29,753 nt of DNA, from the IMG/VR virus record IMGVR_UViG_3300042569_003749, positions 1 through 29,753 of that record, one strand, 5' to 3'. The notes under the pieces are model-generated. The model was not told the origin of the DNA, did no database searches, and saw only the letters and a list, made by a program, of their open reading frames with translations. A program made the position numbers and the translations under genes. Shown here piece by piece: positions 19,883 through 28,080 of the stretch. The stretch is from a virus. The first letter of the stretch is position 1. Each line of letters starts with the position of its first letter.

Positions 19883-20761
19883 TTAGATTTTTCCCTTCCC
19901 CAAGGCCGCGAAGAATGCGGAGGCGGATGGCCACTGCGCGTCGATGAGATTGGCGGCAAGCGCTCCCTTGCCCCGGAAGCTCTGCCCCTGCATGGTGGCG
20001 CTCTCAATGGCGCGGTTGCGGGTGACGTCGGAGGTGAAGCTGCGGTAGTCCTCGTCGACCCGTGACTGGATCCAGGCTGACTCCTCGGGGCTGAGGGGAT
20101 TCCCCTCGAGGCCCATGGCCTTCATGGTCCCGGCCTTGAAGAGCTCGAGGCTGACGCCCATCTTGCTCATGTACTCGGTGTAGTCGTAGAGCGCGACATA
20201 GACGCCGATGCTGCCGACGTCGGCCGTCGGGGTGGCATGGATCTCGGAGCACTGCGCTGCCAGCCAGTAGGCGGCGCTGCAGCAGCTGTCGTCGGTGAAG
20301 GCGATGAGGCGGCGGGTCTTCCCCAGCTGGCGGAGCTGTCCGGCGGCCTCGGGGATGCCGGTGATGATGCCGCCCGGGGAGCGGAACCAGAGGATGACGG
20401 TCGATCCCTCGGGGCTCTGCTCGATCTCGCCGATGATCTCATCGACGTCGACGGGATCCATGTACCACTTCTCGCACTCGCTCCACGCTCGGCCGAGCAC
20501 TCCCCAGGGGAGGATGACCTTGCACCCCTCGGGCAAAGCCGGGATGTCGGGCAGCTCGTCGCAGGCGCAGCAGCCCTCTTCATTCACCGGGGCGTAGCCG
20601 GCACGGGGCTTGAGCTCCGGGCGCCCCACATCGGCGCGGGCCTTGATCTGCTCGCCGCTCAGGGTCAGGCGGGTGAACATCCGCAGGGCATCCCTCCGGA
20701 TCGCCCAGGGCTGGGCCATGAGTCGGGTGAGGAGATGGAGGGAGGGGCTGGAGGTCGTCAT
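19883..20761 (-). CDS. Prohead protease, S49 (SppA/gpC-like) family
   Basis: A 292-residue serine peptidase that should cleave scaffold and other head proteins during maturation. S49 features: VILWFRSPGG (about 122-131), nucleophile Ser162 in DDSCCSAAYWLAA, TADVGSIGVY (about 179-188), and general base Lys214 in KAGTMKAMG. The N-terminal extension (1-80) includes a Cys cluster (EEGCCACDE, about 61-69) that is unusual. It is shorter than lambda gpC, with the scaffold encoded as a separate gene. It starts 12 nt after the portal stop. Its stop touches the tRNA 5' end. Confidence 0.9.
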   Translation of the reverse strand: MTTSSPSLHLLTRLMAQPWAIRRDALRMFTRLTLSGEQIKARADVGRPELKPRAGYAPVNEEGCCACDELPDIPALPEGCKVILPWGVLGRAWSECEKWYMDPVDVDEIIGEIEQSPEGSTVILWFRSPGGIITGIPEAAGQLRQLGKTRRLIAFTDDSCCSAAYWLAAQCSEIHATPTADVGSIGVYVALYDYTEYMSKMGVSLELFKAGTMKAMGLEGNPLSPEESAWIQSRVDEDYRSFTSDVTRNRAIESATMQGQSFRGKGALAANLIDAQWPSASAFFAALGKGKI

Positions 20762-20773
20762 GGGAAATGGGAG

Positions 20774-22342
20774 CTAGGAGATGGAAGCTGGGGAAGGATC
20801 AGCCGGATCGGTGATGGCGGCGGTCTTTCCGGAAAACTGCTCGCGGATGAGGCTGGCCAGCTCAGGGTGCGCGTCCATGGCGGCCTTGAGCTTGGAGGCG
20901 AAGCGGACTTTCTCAGCAATGACTTCGTCTTCGACATCCTCGGCATCCCGGCCCTGCATGCCGTGGTAGTCGCTCCGGGACATATTCCCGTCGGCCAGTC
21001 GCTGGTCGTAGAGCTTTCCCTCACGGGCGACGTCGACGGTGTCGTCGGCAGGCATGATGATCTTGACCTTCCACCAGTCGGCGGGGATCCCGCCCTCGAC
21101 GTCGTCGAACCGGCCGGAGGCGATGCGCTGCCAGGTCCAGTATGTGACCCAGCGCTTGCAGAACTGGTCGCGCAGCTGGAACTGGCGGATGGTGTTCTTG
21201 ATGCGCTGCACCCTTTTCTGAACAAGACGCACGAGTGTGCCCTGTCCGAGCCCGGCCAGCCCGAAGACGTATTCCTCGGGATAGAGCGTGGCCTGGGCGA
21301 AGCCGCGCAACATGTGCTGCAGGAAGTCGGTGGTCGAGGAGGCGCGGTTACTCTCGATCACCTTCATGTCCTGTCCGGCGGGGAGATCGGCCACGTCGAC
21401 TTCGCTCTCGTCGAGGGAGGTGATCTTCTGGACGATCATCTTCCCACCGGCCGGTGAGTCGATCTCGACGGCATCGGCCCCCGGCAGTAGCGGGGCAAGT
21501 CCATCGCCGTCCTCTTTCTTGGTGATGGCGTAGGCCAGTCGGGTCCGCATGAGGGTGCCGCTGATCTCGGCCCGCTCGATGTCGTCCATGCTGAAGAGCC
21601 GGGAGGCGACACAGGCCAGTCCGCTCATGCCGCGCTGCTGGCCATTCCAGAACTGGTCGTGGAGGTGGAGGACGTCCTCGGCATTCACATCATCCCATGC
21701 GGTCCCCTCGTCGTTCTTCAAGAAGCGGTACTGGATGGGCCTGCCGAAGCGGTCTGCCATGATGCCGTCGTTCCACTTGTCCTGAGGCCGATCGGTCTTG
21801 GCGTTGGCGCACTGCCAGGTGTTCACGAAGTGGCAGAACGGTGGCAGCGTCGCCATCACCGGCCTGAGGAACTGCGCGAATATCTCGCCGTAGAGTCGGA
21901 TGCTCCGGCGGATCAACAGCTGCGCACTGTAGAAGCTCTCGCGCCCGGCGGCGTGGAAGTAGCGGGGATCGCCGCACTCGTTATCGAAGGCGTCCGTGGC
22001 GGCCTTGTTGAAGGCCGGGTTGCTGGTGATCCAGCGGGGCCAGAGCCCGGAGTCCGCTTCGTCGAGCGAGAGGCCATCCACGACGGCCCGTACGGCAGGG
22101 ACGTTGTTGTAGAGCCAGTTGGCCTTTTTATTGATGATCTCCCGGGTTGCCACGGGCATCTGCTTGGCGGAGTCGAGAGTCGGGAAGTAGAAGAAGCCCC
22201 GGTAGCCGCTGCGCTTCGCCGCGGCGAAAGCCCCGGAGAAGTCTCCCATGGAGGCCTTCCCACGGACGGTGGCTGTCTCTGGATTGCGCACGCGGCGGGG
22301 CTGTTTGATGGCCTTGGCGCGGGAGGATGATGGCTTGGGCAT
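20774..22342 (-). CDS. Portal protein, lambda gpB-like
   Basis: A 522-residue protein forming the dodecameric DNA channel at the capsid vertex. It shows the lambda-portal pattern: basic N-terminus, NKKANWLYNNVPAVRAVVDGL (about 70-90), SFYSAQLLIRRSIRLYGEIFAQFL (about 135-158), DVNAEDVLHLHDQFWNGQQRGMSGLACV (about 218-245) and a helical wing region with RLVQKRVQRIKNTIRQFQLRDQF (about 375-397). The C-terminal 50 residues are acidic/polar. The gene order TerL - small gene - portal - S49 protease matches lambda A-W-B-C. Confidence 0.9.
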   Translation of the reverse strand: MPKPSSSRAKAIKQPRRVRNPETATVRGKASMGDFSGAFAAAKRSGYRGFFYFPTLDSAKQMPVATREIINKKANWLYNNVPAVRAVVDGLSLDEADSGLWPRWITSNPAFNKAATDAFDNECGDPRYFHAAGRESFYSAQLLIRRSIRLYGEIFAQFLRPVMATLPPFCHFVNTWQCANAKTDRPQDKWNDGIMADRFGRPIQYRFLKNDEGTAWDDVNAEDVLHLHDQFWNGQQRGMSGLACVASRLFSMDDIERAEISGTLMRTRLAYAITKKEDGDGLAPLLPGADAVEIDSPAGGKMIVQKITSLDESEVDVADLPAGQDMKVIESNRASSTTDFLQHMLRGFAQATLYPEEYVFGLAGLGQGTLVRLVQKRVQRIKNTIRQFQLRDQFCKRWVTYWTWQRIASGRFDDVEGGIPADWWKVKIIMPADDTVDVAREGKLYDQRLADGNMSRSDYHGMQGRDAEDVEDEVIAEKVRFASKLKAAMDAHPELASLIREQFSGKTAAITDPADPSPASIS

Positions 22343-22354
22343 AACGGGTGATGG

Positions 22355-22681
22355 CTAGAGCCAGACGCGCACTCCGAGGCGGCGACGCGGGGCGATGGCC
22401 GGGGCGCCGAAGGCTACGGCGTCGAAGGAGGCGTCCAACTCGGCACGACGCGCTAGCAGGGCGCGGATGAGGATCTTCTGGTCGAAGTTCTGAATGCCAC
22501 TGTGCCCGCCACCCTCGTAGTTCAGCGAGGTGATGAGCGTGGCGCTGAGACCCTCGTTTGCGACGCGGTCGTACTCGGCCTTCCAGTCTTCGGGAATCTC
22601 CCCTCCCCCAAGGCTGGCAAGGGTCGGGAACTGCAGTCGGTAATGCGCAATGGCAAGCTGAAAATCGTCGGCGGAGGGCAT
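22355..22681 (-). CDS. Small head protein at the gpW position
   Basis: A 108-residue protein. The ATG at 22681 (MPSADDFQ) is chosen; the longer frame begins at a TTG that lies within a TTTGACA box. It has a helical start (SADDFQLAIAHYRLQFPTL), a middle polar segment, then NFDQKILIRALLARRAELDASFDAVAF and a basic end (APRRRLGVRVWL). Position between TerL and portal equals lambda gpW, the head-tail adaptor, and size is similar. Sequence similarity is not evident by eye. Confidence 0.65.
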   Translation of the reverse strand: MPSADDFQLAIAHYRLQFPTLASLGGGEIPEDWKAEYDRVANEGLSATLITSLNYEGGGHSGIQNFDQKILIRALLARRAELDASFDAVAFGAPAIAPRRRLGVRVWL

Positions 22682-22711
22682 GCAAGCAAGACCGCGTGTC
22701 AAAGGAGGCCA

Positions 22712-24643
22712 CTATCCCTCTGAGACCGGCTGAGGGGAGGTTCCAAGCTGCTGCTTGCGGGTGAGGAAGCGGAGGCCGGTGATGATGTCCTTGACGCAGT
22801 CTCCGTAGTGGTTGGCCCCGGGGCGGTCGTTCCACCGGGTACGGCCATCCTCGTCGCGCAGGAGCTCCTCGGCACAGAGCTCGGCCACGAACTCGGCATC
22901 CTGTCCGACATCGGTCGGGAACCAGATCCGGAACCGGCGCTTCTTGAGACCCGCGATGTAGAGGGTGTCCTTGGCATCGCGGTCGTTGTAGGTGAGCTCC
23001 TTGAGGTTCCGCTGGTAGGTCGGCACCTGGTGGTAGCTCCATGCCTTCACCGAGCGCGCGGCCGCTCCTCCGAGTCCGGCCGTCGGAATGAGGCGGCGAC
23101 CAGGAACGGCGAGGCAGGCCTTGTAGACATCGCTCTTGCGGAACTTCGCATCGATGAAGCCGCAGCTGATCCGGAAGGGCTTCCCGTCGGGGCCGGGCCA
23201 TGTCTTGGAGTTGATGATGTCGGCGATGGAGGAGGGGTCGATTTCCTCGCCCCAGTCGATGATGGCCACGTCCTCGAGGTTATCCCCGACGGCGCCAAGC
23301 GACCACTTGGCGTAGTTCCCTCCGACGTCTGCTCCGAGCACAAGCGCACGCGGCACAAAGGGGACCACTCCACGGCGGTAGGGCTGGCAGGTGTCGCCCT
23401 CGCTGGCACCGGCGATATTGGCAAGGATGTCGGCTTCCTTGGTGGTGTTCACCTCGTTGGCAAATGGGAGGCCGAGGCGGTGGTTGTAGAATTTGGCGAT
23501 GCCGTCGCCGCCTTCTTTCTTGGCGTCCAAGTAGTCGAGCACGAGGTGGCCGATCGAGGAGGCGCGGTCGCTGGAAAAGAGATCGCTGATCTGCTGGCTG
23601 ATGCTGCCCGGCGAGCCGTGCGAGGTAGGCATCCACCATGCCGTCTGCATGAGGGAGCGCTTGGCCGGCTCGTCGATCCGGTGCTTGCAGGAGGAGCAGG
23701 AGAGGTAGGACTCGTCGAGGATCCGGAGCTTGTCCCATTCCCCGAGCGGGGTGCGGCAGTGGTCGAAGACGATCTGGGAGGTGGTGATGGTGCGGCGCTG
23801 TCCCTCCGGGTAGGGCGTCGGCAGCAGGACGGTGCGGCCGGATGGGTGGCGGACCTCGAGGAGGTTCTGGAAATCCATGACGGTCTCGATCGTCTGCTCG
23901 AAGAAGGAGGGCCACTGCACGTGCCCGCACGACGGACAGCGGAAGAAATAGTGCTCTTGGTTGCCGCGCTGGTAGGCTTTATGAATCGGTCCGTTGGCAA
24001 GCTTGGGCTTGGAGAGGTTAATCTGCAGTCCGTCCTCGCTGGTCTTTCCACGGGAGGCCATCTCGCGAACGGTATTCTTTGCCCCGTGCTCTTCGATTTC
24101 ATCCAGGACGCGGAGCGGTGTCTGCTTGTTGGCGTACTTGCCGGTCGAGAATGAGCCGATGAACCAAATCACCATGTCGCGGAGCCGCGCCACGTAGGTG
24201 CCGACGTCATCGTCATCTCCGGTGAAGATCGTCGGATCGATGTCGGCAAGCGACGGGATGAGGCGATCAACGATGTTCTTGGCCTCCTCACGGGTATCGA
24301 TGCCGTAGAGCACGTTGCAGGGATCGTATTTACAATGCCACCGGATGATGTTCAGCGCGGCTTCGGAGAGTCCCGCCTGCGAGGCTTTCATGGCCGTGTA
24401 CTCAACAACCTGTACCCAGATCCACTCGCCACGGCCCCATGACCAGCAGGGCATCACCAGCTCCCGGGCAACCTCTTGCAGCCGGCGGGTCCATGGCGTT
24501 TTGACGGATCGGTATGGACCGGCCTCGGCAGCATCTTTTGAAACAAGCCAGACGTTGGTGTCCGCCCATTCCCAGATGCTCTCGGGAGGCAGCTCCTGGA
24601 AGGCCCGGGCGAAAGCCTCAGGCAGGATGTTGCTCTGAAACAT
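22712..24643 (-). CDS. Terminase large subunit, GpA family
   Basis: A 643-residue DNA packaging motor and nuclease. The ATPase part carries a GpA-like P-loop-equivalent segment AMKASQAGLSE (about 84-94) and Walker B PLRVLDEIEEHG (about 176-187). Two Cys pairs (CPSCGHVQW near 238 and SCSSCKHR near 308) form the zinc-binding region found in GpA proteins. The nuclease domain starts near ALVLGADVGGNYAKW, with further acidic residues in IIDWGEE and CGFIDAKF. It makes the enzyme that cuts concatemers and fills proheads. It overlaps TerS by 26 nt. Confidence 0.95.
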   Translation of the reverse strand: MFQSNILPEAFARAFQELPPESIWEWADTNVWLVSKDAAEAGPYRSVKTPWTRRLQEVARELVMPCWSWGRGEWIWVQVVEYTAMKASQAGLSEAALNIIRWHCKYDPCNVLYGIDTREEAKNIVDRLIPSLADIDPTIFTGDDDDVGTYVARLRDMVIWFIGSFSTGKYANKQTPLRVLDEIEEHGAKNTVREMASRGKTSEDGLQINLSKPKLANGPIHKAYQRGNQEHYFFRCPSCGHVQWPSFFEQTIETVMDFQNLLEVRHPSGRTVLLPTPYPEGQRRTITTSQIVFDHCRTPLGEWDKLRILDESYLSCSSCKHRIDEPAKRSLMQTAWWMPTSHGSPGSISQQISDLFSSDRASSIGHLVLDYLDAKKEGGDGIAKFYNHRLGLPFANEVNTTKEADILANIAGASEGDTCQPYRRGVVPFVPRALVLGADVGGNYAKWSLGAVGDNLEDVAIIDWGEEIDPSSIADIINSKTWPGPDGKPFRISCGFIDAKFRKSDVYKACLAVPGRRLIPTAGLGGAAARSVKAWSYHQVPTYQRNLKELTYNDRDAKDTLYIAGLKKRRFRIWFPTDVGQDAEFVAELCAEELLRDEDGRTRWNDRPGANHYGDCVKDIITGLRFLTRKQQLGTSPQPVSEG

Positions 24644-25316
24644 TGGTGAGGTTACGGAAAATGTGTTCTTCCTGAGAGCGCACCCGCTCGATCGCGGTGA
24701 CGACTTTGGCTTTCAACTCCTCAGCCACATCGGGAATCTGTTCGAGCACCATGCGGACCATGTTCTCTCGCATGCTCTTGAGCATCCTGACCGCGGAAGA
24801 GGCGTCCTTCTCGACGACGTCCCGCCGGATCAGCAGGCCGCGTTGCTTGGCCGCCTCGCGCTCCGAGGCCTCGGCCTTGCGCAGCGCGTCCAGTGCCTTC
24901 TCATGTTTCTTGAGGAGTCCATCGACTTCCCCACCGAGTCGGTAGGCACGCTCTAGCTGGGAGTAGACCACCGCCACCAGGGCCCGGGCCTGCACTAAAG
25001 CAGCACCCTCGTTGAGGTTGTACTCTGACAAATCGATAGACTCGACCGGCATCACCGGCATTGGAGCTTTCGGCTCGAGATCCTTGCAGGCCTCGAGGAC
25101 GGAATCGGGCACTCGCCAGGTCTTGTGCTTTGCCCACCATTCCTTGAAAGCCAGTGGCTCGTCAAGAGGGCACGGATCCCCGACTTCCTCCCCATCGGCG
25201 AGCCACCGGCGTACCGTCCTGGTCGTGGCGCCATACCGATCGGACCACTCCTTCAGTTTCTCAGAAGGGATGCCACGGCGGAGGGGCTGGCCGCTCAACT
25301 GTAGATTTTCGACCAT
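24618..25316 (-). CDS. Terminase small subunit (Nu1-like)
   Basis: A 232-residue DNA-recognition subunit. The N-terminal winged helix (EKLKEWSDRYGATTRTVRRWLADGE, about 19-43) resembles Nu1-type domains. Then follow a Pro-rich linker and a long helical region (AALVQARALVAVVYSQLERAYRL, ASEREAAKQRGLLIRRD, VRMLKSMRENMVRMVLEQIPD) for oligomerisation and TerL binding. It is the first gene of the packaging operon, after the iteron-bearing region that may also hold cos/pac. TTTGACA lies 13 nt before the ATG and no Shine-Dalgarno is seen. Confidence 0.85.
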   Translation of the reverse strand: MVENLQLSGQPLRRGIPSEKLKEWSDRYGATTRTVRRWLADGEEVGDPCPLDEPLAFKEWWAKHKTWRVPDSVLEACKDLEPKAPMPVMPVESIDLSEYNLNEGAALVQARALVAVVYSQLERAYRLGGEVDGLLKKHEKALDALRKAEASEREAAKQRGLLIRRDVVEKDASSAVRMLKSMRENMVRMVLEQIPDVAEELKAKVVTAIERVRSQEEHIFRNLTNVSEQHPA

Positions 25317-25789
25317 ACCCCTAGGGCCGTGTCAAAATGACAGGAAAAAAAGCGGCGTTCTTGTCGAGAATCTGCGTCGAGTGCGCTCAACCGACATAGT
25401 AGGGGACGGAATAGAAAAGATTCCTTTGATTTTGAAGGAAAACGGGACGGGACGGGGAATGTGACGAGCGATTTCGGGAAATCCGTCAGCGACGGCGATT
25501 TCATAAAATCAGTTACTACCCTATTTCCTCCTTCACTATCCCAGTGAATCTCCAAGACTTTGGAGAACAATGATTTAAGAGTGGGATAGTCTTGTGGGAA
25601 TGTCGTTGATACTGGGAAAGTCGAGACGGCCGCGGCGGCTCAGGTCGTGGCCCGATGAGGCGATTGGGTGCGGAATGGGATAGTCGAGGCGGCCTATCCC
25701 GGGCCTCAGTGGGATAGTCGAGTGGGATAGTCGCACGGACCTCGAGGAGGCCCGGACGGCCGCAATGAATCGATGGGTGAGCCAGGGCG

Positions 25790-25807
25790 CTCTACACGTG
25801 GAGAAGG
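25790..25807. repeat. Diverged copy of the TACACGTG palindrome
   Basis: CTCTACACGTGGAGAAG keeps the CTACACGTG core and matches the 18-bp palindrome of 2049-2066 at 15 of 18 positions. It lies between the iterons and the end of the helicase gene. Confidence 0.45.
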
Positions 25808-25835
25808 AGCAGCGACATGATGCCGATCAATAGGA

Positions 25836-25871
25836 AGGCCCTGTGCATGGCCTAAACCTTACACAGGGCCT
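25836..25871. terminator. Hairpin after the replication operon
   Basis: Perfect 10-bp stem AGGCCCTGTG (25836-25845) with CACAGGGCCT (25862-25871), 16-nt loop, 21 nt beyond the helicase stop. On the minus strand it is followed by TTCCTATT, a weak T-tract. It is a likely terminator for the replication operon, though possibly inefficient. Confidence 0.5.
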
Positions 25872-25892
25872 GTCCTTTCACTATCGGCTATC

Positions 25893-27560
25893 CTACCCCT
25901 CCACCAGCTCAACCACAAAGCTGCGCCAGTTCTTCGATCCTCGGCGGCCGAAGCGTACCTGCCCCACCCCGTCGACGGCCCAGACCTGCCCGGCCTCGTT
26001 ACCGAGGATCCTGCCCATGCTGATCCTGCTGGCCCTTGTCAGCTTCTCATCACGGCGCTCGATTTTGTCTACGAAGAGGTCGTTGGCCTCACAGAGCTCG
26101 ATCACCCGATCAAACTCAAACTCGGCCGCCTTCGCTGCCTCCTCATCATGGGGGCGCTCATCATCCGACTCGGCCGCCTGGATCTTCTCCACGAGCTCGA
26201 GGGCCAGCAGGCGCACCAGCGTCTTCATGTCCTTGGTCTCATCATCACCGGCCACGACCGACTCAGAACGATCGAGGGGATCGGGAAGACCGGCCGCATG
26301 GCAGATCCCTCCAACCAGCCGGGACCAGGACTCGAAGGAGGCAAGGGAGCGCGGGCCCGCAGGCCTGCCCGATTTGTCCCAGTGCCGCACCAGCGACCAG
26401 ACCGCCGAGAGGATGTCAGCCCTCACCTCGGGACGCTTCAGCCATGCATCGTTGATCACGCGGTCGAAAGTCCTGCTCGAAATGTCTACCTGCTCGGTGA
26501 AGAGCTCACAGAACAGGGTACGGCGATCGGCATCACGGTCCACGTTCGGGTGATTAGCCGAGATGTAGATGACGCTCTGCTTGGGAACCTCGAAGCCCAT
26601 CTGCCCACCCATCCGGCGGCCCTTCCACGAGGGCTGAGTCACCCACATGTCCATGGCAGGCGATGCCAACCGCCGCTTCGTATTGTCGAAGAAGAGATAG
26701 GCCTCATTAGCCAGCGCCTCGGTGTCGAGGAGCTTGCGCAGCTCATCCTCATCCTTGCCGAAGAGTATCGACGACGCTTTCCCGTACAGAGCCCAGAGGA
26801 TTATCTTCACCAGGAGAGACTTGCCACTGCCCTGACGATTGGCACAGAACAAGAACATCGGGATCAGATCCTCACGCTCGAGCATCCCCAGGGTGAAGGG
26901 AGTCAGCAGCGCCGCGATGAAGACCGAGAGCGCCTGCGAGACCCCGCGCTCATCGCGGCCCGGCATCGGGAACGCGGCCGTCAGATTCGCCAGGAAGGTC
27001 ACCGCCTCCTCCGCAGGCATCTCCCGGTACCTGATGTCACTCCCCATGGTCAGAATCCCCGTCTCATGGTCAAAAGAGTCCGGCTGCAGCAGATCGAGGA
27101 CACCATTGGCACGGAGAACCGGGCACGGGACCATATTCACCCGCCAGATCTCCCGCTGCTGATCCTTGAAGTGAGGCGATGCCAGGACACTCTTTGCGTG
27201 ATCCTTCTTCATCGACTCCTTGATCTTGACGAACTCCTCCCCCGACTTCTCCAGCCGGTGAAGGTACGCCAGCTTCTCCGCGTAGGTGAGGAAGGTATCG
27301 GGATCCAGCCTCTCAAGGCGATTGTGCCGCCGGTCCAGATACACGGGCAGATCCCCGCGGACATAGACACCATTTGTCGAGCAGACCTGCCCCAGCTGGC
27401 GGGCAAACTCGCTGATGTAGACATTGCGGCCCGGCAGACGGATCGGCGGCAGCGAGAGGACCGGATCATGACCGGCCGCTGGCACCTCGGGAGCCTCGGG
27501 AGCGTCGATCACACCAGCCGCCTGCAGGACCGCATTGGTTAGGTCGGCTTGGTTACTCAC
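25893..27560 (-). CDS. AAA+ / SF3-like replicative helicase (D5-like)
   Basis: A 555-residue ATPase expected to unwind DNA at the phage fork. The GTG at 27560 (MSNQADLT) is chosen because GGGGAGG lies 6 nt upstream; it overlaps the previous stop by 8 nt. Residues 1-200 form an N-terminal region with hydrophobic strands and no clear motif. ATPase motifs: Walker A FCANRQGSGKSLL (Lys at about 247), Walker B AYLFFDN (about 287-293), sensor-type YISANHP (about 332-338) and DADRRT (about 343-348) as an arginine-finger candidate. The end is a helical domain. It stands downstream of the primase in the same operon, so it is likely its partner. Confidence 0.8.
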   Translation of the reverse strand: MSNQADLTNAVLQAAGVIDAPEAPEVPAAGHDPVLSLPPIRLPGRNVYISEFARQLGQVCSTNGVYVRGDLPVYLDRRHNRLERLDPDTFLTYAEKLAYLHRLEKSGEEFVKIKESMKKDHAKSVLASPHFKDQQREIWRVNMVPCPVLRANGVLDLLQPDSFDHETGILTMGSDIRYREMPAEEAVTFLANLTAAFPMPGRDERGVSQALSVFIAALLTPFTLGMLEREDLIPMFLFCANRQGSGKSLLVKIILWALYGKASSILFGKDEDELRKLLDTEALANEAYLFFDNTKRRLASPAMDMWVTQPSWKGRRMGGQMGFEVPKQSVIYISANHPNVDRDADRRTLFCELFTEQVDISSRTFDRVINDAWLKRPEVRADILSAVWSLVRHWDKSGRPAGPRSLASFESWSRLVGGICHAAGLPDPLDRSESVVAGDDETKDMKTLVRLLALELVEKIQAAESDDERPHDEEAAKAAEFEFDRVIELCEANDLFVDKIERRDEKLTRASRISMGRILGNEAGQVWAVDGVGQVRFGRRGSKNWRSFVVELVEG

Positions 27561-28080
27561 TGGAAGCCTCCCCAATTGAGCCTTCGATCGCTTCTAGCTT
27601 TTTCTCAAGTTCTTCAACTTCCGCATAGTTAGCATTCCATGTCTTTGTAATTTCAAGTGCCCGGCGTGCAATCCTGCAGAGCTTCTGTTTTTCGGCTTCT
27701 AAGTGTTCCGAATGAGCATCGGCTTCCGTAAGAGCAGCGTAGCGTTCGTCTAGCCATCCCCGCGCGTCTTTAAGCTGCTCCTTGGTCTTGTTGTGCGCCT
27801 CGCGCTCGCGGCAGAGCTCCGATCTCTGCTCATTTTCTGGATAAAGGAAGCTAATCACCGACCCGCAAGCTCGCTGCTTCAAGATTGCCTTTCCTGAGGG
27901 GGTTGGATATCCGGAAACATAAATCGGCTCAGACCCGCAGTGAGGGCATGTGTTGGGAATCACCGGTCGACTTTGGGGACGTGATCCCGTGCAGAGTTCT
28001 ACGTCATGAATCGTAATTTTTCCGGAGAATGGGTCTTTTACTTGCGCACCGCACTTTGGGCATTTCGTTTCGTCGCTCAC
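27553..28080 (-). CDS. Zinc-ribbon coiled-coil protein
   Basis: A 175-residue protein. Two Cys pairs at the start (CPKCGAQ about 7-13, and CPHCGSE about 45-51) with further Cys at about 30 and 72 form one or two zinc ribbons. From about 80 to 170 a long charged coiled coil follows (REREAHNKTKEQLKDARGWLDE, HLEAEKQKLCRIARRALEI, EVEELEKKLEAIEG). It has a GTG start overlapping the primase stop as GTGA. Codon composition is more A/T-rich than the neighbours. It may bind DNA or bridge primase and helicase; no function is demonstrated. Family not recognised. Confidence 0.7.
   Translation of the reverse strand: MSDETKCPKCGAQVKDPFSGKITIHDVELCTGSRPQSRPVIPNTCPHCGSEPIYVSGYPTPSGKAILKQRACGSVISFLYPENEQRSELCREREAHNKTKEQLKDARGWLDERYAALTEADAHSEHLEAEKQKLCRIARRALEITKTWNANYAEVEELEKKLEAIEGSIGEASSE

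Larger units (their letters stand above)
25317..25892. other. Non-coding region with iteron-like repeats: candidate replication origin
   Basis: A 576-nt gap between the packaging and replication operons. Between about 25530 and 25733 the box TGGGATAGTC occurs repeatedly: 25582-25591, 25676-25685, 25710-25719, 25723-25732, near-copies at 25595-25604 (TGGGAATGTC) and 25613-25622 (TGGGAAAGTC), and inverted partial copies at 25535-25543 and 25694-25701. Two copies are adjacent with a 13-bp period. Nearby are the hairpins TTCACT-atccc-AGTGAA (25532-25548) and TCTCCAA-gact-TTGGAGA (25549-25566) and an A/T-richer patch (about 25420-25580). Iterons beside primase/helicase genes are typical of phage and plasmid origins. 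Cos/pac could also lie here. Confidence 0.6.

Noticed and set aside
20237-21457. 406-codon plus-strand frame opposite portal and protease
   Set aside because: Spans two real minus genes and their gap; shadow of codon bias.
22808-24154. 448-codon plus-strand frame opposite TerL
   Set aside because: Composition (Gly/Val/Asp/Glu-rich, no motifs) is the usual antisense shadow of a high-G+C gene; TerL motifs are clear on the other strand.
25330-25336. TTTGACA boxes as ordinary -35 promoter elements
   Set aside because: The start codon lies 13-16 nt downstream, inside the expected spacer, and no TATAAT-like -10 follows at 16-18 nt in the cases checked.
25295-25570. 91-codon minus-strand frame reading from the origin region into TerS
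   Set aside because: TTG start, no ribosome site, no domain-like pattern, covers hairpins and the TTTGACA box of TerS; more likely chance.
25582-25733. Iteron-like repeats as a CRISPR array
   Set aside because: Repeats are only about 10-13 bp, spacing is irregular, no cas genes.
26148-27542. 464-codon plus-strand frame opposite the helicase
   Set aside because: Arg/His/Leu-rich antisense shadow of the helicase codons without a domain.
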